Assembly (NCBI GenBank): GCA_947459455.1 | Contig: CANHEC010000219.1 | Location: 1 to 5,057, forward strand | Length of the DNA stretch: 5,057 nucleotides | Direction of reading: 5' to 3' | Source: Chitinophagaceae bacterium | GTDB taxonomy: Bacteria; Bacteroidota; Bacteroidia; Chitinophagales; Chitinophagaceae | Shown here: in pieces, positions 1 through 5,057 of the stretch | Layout of the letters: the number at the start of each line of letters is the position of its first letter | Position numbering within the stretch: position 1 is the first letter of the stretch | Translations under genes and position numbers: made by a program | The notes under the pieces: model-generated | Databases searched by the model: none | What the model was told of the DNA's origin: nothing | Seen by the model: the letters and a program-made list of their open reading frames with translations, nothing else

Positions 1-311
1 AACTTGGTAATGCCTTCGGCAAAAAAATGATCGGTGACCTCGCGGCGAAGGGTCATGATGTCGTTCTCGATAGCATCGTTCCACTCGCCAATCAGTTCCA
101 GGATCACAAAGTGCTTTTTATAATCAGCATACAGCACTTTGATGAACAGCGTACGACTGCCCATATCATCCCACTGGGGGTGGATGAAATAGTTGTACAC
201 TGTAGTACTGTACTGAAAGTGGCTGTGATCGACACCGAAGAAGGGACTCCGCTCATCCTCTTCGCTCACGTACATATCACGCCACCGGTAAAATGGTTCC
301 AAATCCTGCAT
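1..311 (-). CDS. Conserved hypothetical protein, N-terminal part (cut at window edge)
   Basis: The minus strand reads without a stop from an ATG at 309-311 to the window edge, giving about 103 residues starting MQDLEPFYRWRDMYVSEEDE. Visible features are the segment RSPFFG, a stretch YNYFIHPQWDDMGSRTLFIK, and ELIGEWNDAIENDIMTLRRE. The sequence is rich in acidic and aromatic residues, with no signal peptide or membrane segment, so it is probably a soluble cytoplasmic protein. From memory it resembles a small conserved Bacteroidota family of unknown function; I cannot assign a role. The ATG is the first one after an in-frame stop at 438-440, and a good TAnnTTTG box lies 33 bases upstream of it, which supports this start. 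There is no Shine-Dalgarno sequence, as is common in the phylum. The gene is divergent from the plus-strand genes. The plus-strand open frame covering the same bases (27-503) is judged a shadow because the minus-strand protein looks far more natural. Confidence 0.8.
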   Translation of the reverse strand, partial: MQDLEPFYRWRDMYVSEEDERSPFFGVDHSHFQYSTTVYNYFIHPQWDDMGSRTLFIKVLYADYKKHFVILELIGEWNDAIENDIMTLRREVTDHFFAEGITK

Positions 312-343
312 GCGGGCTGTATTCTCTTGCTTATGATTGCCTG

Positions 344-351
344 CAAAAGTA
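344..351 (-). promoter_or_regulatory. Candidate Bacteroidota -7 promoter box for the minus-strand gene
   Basis: Read on the minus strand the bases are TACTTTTG, an exact match to the Bacteroidota sigma-ABfr -7 consensus TAnnTTTG. The box ends 32 bases before the ATG at 311, which would give a leader of roughly 25-30 bases. A TTTG lies only about 11 bases further upstream, which is too close to be the usual -33 element, so support rests on the -7 box and its position. Confidence 0.4.
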
Positions 352-389
352 TAGGCCCTACCCAAACACCGGCTACATGCCGTACCTTT

Positions 390-479
390 AGATCTGTGAA
401 AAAACGCAATCCACAAGCAGCGAGGAGCTGTGGGCAACTAGTGGAGAGCTACCCTGCTCAGCCGGCGTTTTTTCGATCT
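390..479. repeat. Bulged inverted repeat enclosing two hairpins (possible structured RNA or bidirectional terminator)
   Basis: A perfect 10-base inverted repeat, GAAAAAACGC at 398-407 and GCGTTTTTTC at 465-474, extends outward through AGATC (390-394) and GATCT (475-479, using the flanking bases), with a 3-base bulge TGT at 395-397 on the left arm. Inside, CCACA (411-415) pairs with TGTGG (429-433), continued by GC (417-418) with GC (427-428) past a one-base bulge. GAGC (446-449) pairs with GCTC (456-459) around a 6-base loop. The whole could fold as a three-way junction of about 90 bases. Both strands end an arm in GCGTTTTTT, so either a bidirectional terminator or a leader element is possible. 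It ends 5 bases before the first possible start codon of the next gene. Folding was done by eye and no known RNA family was recognised. Confidence 0.45.
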
Positions 480-484
480 TCTAA

Positions 485-2518
485 ATGGATCCGTGCATGT
501 TGATACTTCCCACTTTCAGAAGGCTGTTGGCCTTGCTGCTGACCAGCCTGCCGGCCCTGCCCCTGGCAGCCCAGTGGAATACCGACCCCACCGTGGCCAA
601 CACCCGGGTGGTAACGGCTACCGGCATGCAGGAAAAACAATTTATCGTTCCCGACTACGAAGGCGGCGCCATTGTGGTATGGGAAGATACCCGCAATGGG
701 CAACCCGATATTTACTACGATCGGCTGGATGCCAATGGCCTGCCGCAATGGAGCACGCCCGGCAGCTATACCGGCAAAAAGCTTTGTAGCAGCAATAAGG
801 CCCGAACGATCGACCGGGTACTGGCCGATGGCAGTGGCGACTTTTTTGTGGCATGGACGGAAGTGAATAGCAATTTTTTTGATGTGGCGGTGCAAAAAAT
901 TGATTTAGACGGGCTGCCGCTATGGGGTGCCGATGGGGTGCTGGTATGCAATGCTGCCAACGACCAATACGACAGCGACTTGGCGCTGGATGGACAGGGA
1001 GGCGTGTATGCCACCTGGCTTGATTTGCGTAGCGATCCTGCCAATGCCGATGGCTGGCGCACTTATGTACAACGCATTACCAGTGCAGGCACACCTGCGT
1101 GGACGGCCAACGGCCTGCTGCTGAACAGCAACGTGGCCCGGCCCATGGGCTTGGTGGCCGACAATGCCGGCGGTGCCGTGATAGCCATGCTGGATGCCCG
1201 CAACAGCGGCATCAGCGGCAGCGGTGAATACAACAACCTGGATGTGTACGCCCAGCGCATCAACAGCACAGGCGCCGTACAATGGACCGCCAATGGCGTG
1301 GTGATATGCAACCAAACCAGCAACCAAACCCGCGAAACCATCAGATCCGGCGGCGCGGTGGTGTCTGATAATTTGGGCGGTGCTTATATCTGCTGGAGCG
1401 ACTATCGAAATGACCCCAACAATGGCCTGAGCTTTCCGTATCGGGCCGACTACTACGCCCAGCGCATTGGTAGCAATGGCACAGTGCAGTGGGCGGCTAA
1501 CGGCATTCAGCTGTGCACTGGCACCAATGCCGACCTGTACAACACGATGGCCGTACCCGATGGTGCCGGTGGCTTACTGGCAGCCTGGCACGATCTGCGA
1601 AACAGTCCGCTGGGTGCTATTTATGTGCAGCGGGTAACCCCGGCCGGTGTAAGGCAATACACCAATAATGGCTTGCCGGTGGTGACAGGTCAATCCCATA
1701 TCATTAATTATGATTTATCTGAAGATGGGATTGGAAACGCTGTAATAGCCTACGACACTCAAAATGATCAGATAGCCAGCTACCGTTTTCTGGTAGCCTC
1801 AGGTCAGCCTTTTGGCAGCGGCACCTCGCCTATTTGTACCCGCCCCGATGCATCGGTAGTACCCGCTGTAGCAACAGACCCGAACGGAAATGTGTTTATT
1901 GCCTGGCAAGATTATCGCAACAACCCGGCTCAAACCGATTTATACGCCTATCGCCAACCCAGCAGCGCCCTCTTACCTATCAGCCTGCTTTGGACCTCAG
2001 GCTATCGCAGCGGCCCTCAGCAGGTGCAATTGCAATGGCGTACCAGCCCGCTGGAGGAGGCCGTAAAATTTGGCATCGAGCGAAGCAAAGATGGCCGACT
2101 GTTTGGCCATATTGGCCAGCAAACAGGCCAACGCGGCCAACAGCAGTTTAGCTTCAATGATCCACAAGCGCCCGCCGAGCAAACCTGGTACTATCGCCTG
2201 AGCTGGCGTACTGAAACCGGCGAACAGCGGTACAGCCGACAATGGCTGGTGCGGCCCACCCCTACAGGTGCTTCCCGCCTGTGGCCTAACCCGGCCGGCA
2301 GCAGCACTACCCTGTTCTGGTCAGGCAGTGCTGGCACGAGGCAGCTGCAACTACGCCTCACCGATGCGCAGGGCAAGCTTCAGCTGCAACAACGCTGGCA
2401 ACCCGGTGGCCCTGGTGCAACGCTGCATATTGGCACTGCTCATTTGCCCCGCGGGCCATATTTCTTACAGGTGATAGACGGTGCCGATAGCAAACAATTT
2501 CCGCTGTGGCTGCAATAA
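485..2518 (+). CDS. T9SS-exported repeat (beta-propeller-like) protein with type A C-terminal sorting domain
   Basis: Predicted secreted or cell-surface protein of 677 residues, function unknown. A Sec signal peptide (basic RR at 12-13, hydrophobic core 14-27, LAAQ at 27-30) is followed by eight imperfect repeats at about 57-490. Their pattern is D-x-x-G-G-x-hydrophobic-x-A-W-x-D-x-R-N, then YxQR(I/V)xxxGxxxW and NG. A fibronectin-III-like module, often found before sorting domains, spans about 497-590 (QLQWRTSPLEEAVKFGIERS, later YYRLSWRT). The end, about 598-677, has T9SS type A sorting-domain hallmarks: LWPNPAG, TDAQGKLQLQQ, HLPRGPYFLQV and the terminal SKQFPLWLQ. By family knowledge this domain directs passage through the Por outer-membrane translocon and is cleaved off, often with anchoring to surface glycolipid. 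No catalytic motif was seen, so binding or adhesion is only a guess. Met5 (ATG at 497-499) gives a more compact signal peptide and may be the true start; neither start has a Shine-Dalgarno sequence. Confidence 0.88.
   Translation: MDPCMLILPTFRRLLALLLTSLPALPLAAQWNTDPTVANTRVVTATGMQEKQFIVPDYEGGAIVVWEDTRNGQPDIYYDRLDANGLPQWSTPGSYTGKKLCSSNKARTIDRVLADGSGDFFVAWTEVNSNFFDVAVQKIDLDGLPLWGADGVLVCNAANDQYDSDLALDGQGGVYATWLDLRSDPANADGWRTYVQRITSAGTPAWTANGLLLNSNVARPMGLVADNAGGAVIAMLDARNSGISGSGEYNNLDVYAQRINSTGAVQWTANGVVICNQTSNQTRETIRSGGAVVSDNLGGAYICWSDYRNDPNNGLSFPYRADYYAQRIGSNGTVQWAANGIQLCTGTNADLYNTMAVPDGAGGLLAAWHDLRNSPLGAIYVQRVTPAGVRQYTNNGLPVVTGQSHIINYDLSEDGIGNAVIAYDTQNDQIASYRFLVASGQPFGSGTSPICTRPDASVVPAVATDPNGNVFIAWQDYRNNPAQTDLYAYRQPSSALLPISLLWTSGYRSGPQQVQLQWRTSPLEEAVKFGIERSKDGRLFGHIGQQTGQRGQQQFSFNDPQAPAEQTWYYRLSWRTETGEQRYSRQWLVRPTPTGASRLWPNPAGSSTTLFWSGSAGTRQLQLRLTDAQGKLQLQQRWQPGGPGATLHIGTAHLPRGPYFLQVIDGADSKQFPLWLQ
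653..1954 (+). repeat. Eight tandem protein-level repeats within the T9SS cargo gene
   Basis: The repeats begin at residues of about 57, 115, 169, 226, 295, 359, 414 and 465, with a period of roughly 50-69 residues. Each opens with a D-x-x-G-(G/N) turn, a beta strand and, in most, W-x-D-x-R-N. Most continue with a second half of the type Y-x-Q-R-(I/V)-x-x-x-G-x-x-x-W followed by NG. Units 4, 5 and 6 are clearest (for example WSDYRNDPNN and YYAQRIGSNGTVQW). Unit 7 is degenerate and unit 8 holds only the first half (IAWQDYRNN, then DLYAYR). Variable loops sit between RN and the YxQR strand. The pattern suggests propeller blades, but no structure was computed. The units diverge too much at DNA level for recent duplication. 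Confidence 0.75.
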
Positions 2519-2654
2519 AGCCGGAGGAAAAGTGCTGAACTGATTGCCATCGTCAGCATGTCCAACGACCAGCTACCCGCAGGCTACTTGTTTTTCCCTG
2601 CGCTTGCGTTGCTTACTTTCCTAATTTGCAGTCATTCAGTTGTTTCATTGTCAC
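2519..2654. other. Intergenic spacer between the T9SS cargo gene and the receptor gene
   Basis: The spacer is 136 bases long. It holds a 6-base inverted repeat TGCTGA/TCAGCA (2533-2538 and 2553-2558, 14-base loop) and a GC-rich one CGCAGG/CCTGCG (2578-2583 and 2597-2602). Neither is followed by a T run, so neither is a standard intrinsic terminator. A GGAGG at 2523-2527, just after the stop codon, has no convincing start codon at the right distance. Confidence 0.6.
2604..2628 (+). promoter_or_regulatory. Weak candidate promoter for the TonB-dependent receptor gene
   Basis: TAATTTG at 2622-2628 resembles the Bacteroidota -7 box TAnnTTTG but is one base short in the spacer. A TTG at 2604-2606 could serve as the -33 element, with 15 bases between them, shorter than usual. 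A start point near 2634 would give a leader of about 20 bases before the ATG at 2655. The match is imperfect, and read-through from the upstream gene is an alternative. Confidence 0.25.
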
Positions 2655-5057
2655 ATGCCGTTTTTGCGAATACTACTAACCTGCTTAGCCTGCTGCACCA
2701 GCCTTGTGCTATGGGCGCAAAATGAACAAGCGCTGATAGAAGGCCGCATTGAAAATGAAACCGGCCTGCCCCTTAAGGGAGCCAGCATTGTGATACTGGG
2801 CAACCAGGACGGTGTGAGCAGCAACGATAGCGGCTTTTTCTCCATCCGTATTCGGGCCAATAAAGCCGTAGCACTGGTCATCAGTTACGCCGGCTATGTG
2901 CAGCAGCAGCGCAATTTCCTGCTCAATCGTGGCGAACGGGAATATGTGGTAATAAGACTGCAACCCGGCAGCACCGAGCTGCAGCCGGTAGAAATCACCA
3001 ATCGCCAACGCGACCGGCAGGAAGCCGGCCTGGTCACCATTAATCCGAAACTGGCGCAGCTCAACCCATCGCCGCTGCAGGGCATAGAAAGCATGATACA
3101 GCTACTGACCGGTGCCCGCAGCGAACTAACCAGCCAGTACAATGTGCGTGGCGGCAGCTACGACGAAAACCTGGTGTACGTCAACGATTTTGAGATCTTT
3201 CGTCCCTACCTGATTCGCAACGGCCAGCAGGAAGGACTCAGTTTCATCAACCCCGAGCTGGCACGCAATGTGAGTTTTTACAACGGCGGATTTCAGGCCC
3301 GCTATGGCGATAAAATGAGTAGTGTGCTGGATGTGCAGTACAAGAAACCCACCAGCTTTCATGGCAGCGCCTATGTGGGCCTGCTGGAGCAAGGCCTGCA
3401 CGTGGAAGGCTCGGCCGCTGGCGGCAAGCTGACCTACCTTGGCGGTGTACGCAACCGCAGCCTGCGCAACCTGCTGAGCAGCCAGGAAACCAAGGGCAAC
3501 TACCTGCCCAGCAGCAGCGATGTACAAGGTGTGATCAGCTATTTGCCCAACAAGCGATGGCAGTTTGAATTGCTGGGCAACCTGAGTGGTACCCGGTTTG
3601 AACTGGAGCCACAGGAAAGTCGGCAGACTACTTCAGTCTTCACCCAGTTTTTTCAAAGCAGTCTCGGCCTCGATATCTTTTTTAACGGCCGCGAAACTGA
3701 CCGCTACCGCACCAATATGCTGGGCCTGAGTGCTACGCATGTAGTAAATGATCGGCTGCGCCTGAAAGGCATGCTCAGCTACTTTCGCAACCGCGAAGAA
3801 GAAAACATCAACATCGGCGGCAGCTACTTGTTTGGCGAACGCAACTTTGATCAGCAGTCGCCCGACTTTGGACTGATTGTAAACCCGCTGGGGGCCGGTG
3901 TTTTTTTGAACTATGCCCGCAATGAACTGGATGTACAGGTACTGAATGCTACCATACGCGGCACCTACAATGCAAAGCAGCATTACTGGCAGTTTGGCAA
4001 TAGCATTGAGCAAAACATCATTACCGATGTACTGGATGAGTTTGACTACCAGGACAGTGCCGGCTTTAGCCTGCCTAACCGCCCCGGGCCGCTGCAACTG
4101 TTTGCCAGCCGCAAAGGCAATGCCGACATCAACGTGACCCGCTTCAGCGGCTTTGTGCAAGACAATATCAGCTTTAAAAAAGCACCTGGCGTGAATGTGC
4201 AGGCAGGCCTGCGCTACAACTACAACACGCTGAACAATGAATGGCTGCTATCGCCCCGTGCAGGCATGAGCCTTCGGCCACAGCGCTGGAAAAAAGACAT
4301 CATTTTCAAAGCCAGTGCCGGCTTGTATCATCAGCCACCGTTTTACCGCGAAATGCGCCGCCCCGATGGCAGCGTGAATACCGACCTGAAAGCCCAGCGC
4401 AGCTGGCAAACCAGTGCCGGCTTCGATTATAGCTTCCGATGGATGAACCGCCCCTTCCGCCTGAGCACCGAAGCCTACTACAAAAGCATGAGCAACGTAG
4501 TGAGCTACGATATCGACAACGTACGCCTGCGCTTTAGCGGCGAAAACGATGCAAAAGCTTACGCCTACGGTTTGGAAACACGGCTGTTTGGCGAAATAGT
4601 GAAGGATGCAGAAAGCTGGCTGAGCATTGGGCTGATGCACAGCATGGAAAACCTGCGGAATGATTTTTACAACAACTATTTCAATGCTGCCGGCGAACTG
4701 ATAACGCCGGAAGTAACCGATCGGGTGCCGGTAGACAGCCAGGCAGTAGAAGTAGGATGGCTGCGCAGGCCGACCGACCGGCGCATCAACCTGGGCCTCT
4801 TTTTCAGCGACTACCTGACGACCAACAAAAACTTCAAGGTATACCTGCAAACACTGTACGGTACCAACCTACCCTACAATATACCCGGCAGTGTGCGGTA
4901 CCGCAATGGACTGGAGGTACCCGCCTATTTTAGGGTAGATGTAGGCTTTATGTACCAACTGGTGGGTGGCGATAAAGCGCTGCGTCGCCGGCATGATCCT
5001 TTCAAAAACTTCGAAAATATCTGGCTGAGCCTGGAAGTGTTCAACCTGCTGGATAGG
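2655..5057 (+). CDS. TonB-dependent outer-membrane receptor, C-terminus cut at window edge
   Basis: An open frame of 801 codons runs unbroken to the window end. Residues 1-21 form a signal peptide (MPFLRILLTCLACC, then SLVLWAQ). Residues about 26-103 form a carboxypeptidase-regulatory-like domain: IEGRIENETGLPLKGASIVI, then DSGFFSIRI and VISYAGY. The plug follows at about 110-232 with YNVRGGSYDENLVYVNDFEI, QEGLSFINPELARNVSFYNG and GFQARYGDKMSSVLDVQYKK, all strongly typical of Bacteroidota TonB-dependent receptors. The rest is outer-membrane barrel with alternating aromatic strands. The last visible residues, SLEVFNLLDR, resemble the near-terminal strand of such barrels, so perhaps 45-60 residues are missing. 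The family takes up substrates such as siderophores, vitamins or glycans using TonB energy; the substrate here cannot be read from sequence. The size and plug differ from SusC proteins, and no SusD gene is visible. The ATG at 2655 fits the signal peptide and lacks a Shine-Dalgarno sequence. Confidence 0.93.
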   Translation, partial: MPFLRILLTCLACCTSLVLWAQNEQALIEGRIENETGLPLKGASIVILGNQDGVSSNDSGFFSIRIRANKAVALVISYAGYVQQQRNFLLNRGEREYVVIRLQPGSTELQPVEITNRQRDRQEAGLVTINPKLAQLNPSPLQGIESMIQLLTGARSELTSQYNVRGGSYDENLVYVNDFEIFRPYLIRNGQQEGLSFINPELARNVSFYNGGFQARYGDKMSSVLDVQYKKPTSFHGSAYVGLLEQGLHVEGSAAGGKLTYLGGVRNRSLRNLLSSQETKGNYLPSSSDVQGVISYLPNKRWQFELLGNLSGTRFELEPQESRQTTSVFTQFFQSSLGLDIFFNGRETDRYRTNMLGLSATHVVNDRLRLKGMLSYFRNREEENINIGGSYLFGERNFDQQSPDFGLIVNPLGAGVFLNYARNELDVQVLNATIRGTYNAKQHYWQFGNSIEQNIITDVLDEFDYQDSAGFSLPNRPGPLQLFASRKGNADINVTRFSGFVQDNISFKKAPGVNVQAGLRYNYNTLNNEWLLSPRAGMSLRPQRWKKDIIFKASAGLYHQPPFYREMRRPDGSVNTDLKAQRSWQTSAGFDYSFRWMNRPFRLSTEAYYKSMSNVVSYDIDNVRLRFSGENDAKAYAYGLETRLFGEIVKDAESWLSIGLMHSMENLRNDFYNNYFNAAGELITPEVTDRVPVDSQAVEVGWLRRPTDRRINLGLFFSDYLTTNKNFKVYLQTLYGTNLPYNIPGSVRYRNGLEVPAYFRVDVGFMYQLVGGDKALRRRHDPFKNFENIWLSLEVFNLLDR

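Noticed and set aside
27..503. Plus-strand open frame of 158 codons across the first 500 bases
   Set aside because: It overlaps the more convincing minus-strand gene (1-311) and the intergenic region, and its translation has no recognisable domain or signal.
458..1341. Minus-strand open frames inside the T9SS cargo gene (458-895, 920-1327, 1063-1341)
   Set aside because: They are antisense shadows of the repeat-encoding region, with no start signals and no recognisable protein features.
2578..2602. GC-rich hairpin CGCAGG/CCTGCG as terminator of the T9SS cargo gene
   Set aside because: The T run lies in the loop (2591-2595), not after the stem, so it does not fit an intrinsic terminator.
2558..2725. 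A 55-codon plus-strand frame (MSNDQLPAGYLFFPALALL at the start) with a hydrophobic stretch, overlapping the start of the receptor gene
   Set aside because: It has no ribosome-binding or promoter signal at the right distance. About 70 bases of it are simply the receptor signal-peptide region read in another frame, which explains part of the hydrophobicity. Conservation would be needed to revive it.
3126..4850. Several minus-strand open frames of 130-200 codons (3126-3527, 3633-4160, 4248-4850)
   Set aside because: They lie antisense within the receptor gene; their alanine- and valine-rich translations are typical shadows of GC-rich coding sequence and show no domain motifs.

Overview
The window reads as an ordinary chromosomal stretch of a Bacteroidota bacterium, most likely order Chitinophagales (Chitinophagaceae-like). 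The clues are a secreted protein with a C-terminal type IX secretion (T9SS, Por) sorting domain, a TonB-dependent receptor with an N-terminal carboxypeptidase-regulatory-like domain, signal peptides ending in 'AQ', no Shine-Dalgarno sequence at the starts, and a TAnnTTTG-type -7 promoter box. Family calls rest on motif recognition by eye; no database search was run.

Layout: (1) 1-311, minus strand: the N-terminal ~103 residues of a small conserved cytoplasmic protein of unknown function, cut by the window edge. (2) 312-484: a divergent intergenic region with a likely minus-strand promoter at 344-351 and, at 390-479, an inverted repeat enclosing two smaller hairpins. (3) 485-2518, plus strand: a 677-residue exported protein with eight propeller-like repeats, a fibronectin-III-like module and a T9SS type A sorting domain. 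(4) 2519-2654: a short spacer with small hairpins and a weak promoter candidate. (5) 2655-5057, plus strand: a TonB-dependent outer-membrane receptor, 801 residues visible and still open at the window end, probably lacking only its last few barrel strands.

The two plus-strand genes both act at the cell envelope: one protein is delivered to the cell surface or medium by T9SS, the other is an outer-membrane TonB-dependent transporter. The 136-base gap and the lack of a visible SusD-type partner give no firm evidence that they form one system. No mobile element, CRISPR array, tRNA or rRNA was seen. The less ordinary points are the structured intergenic element at 390-479 and the apparently circularly closed repeat architecture of the T9SS cargo protein. 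I do not see a clearly new multi-gene system here.
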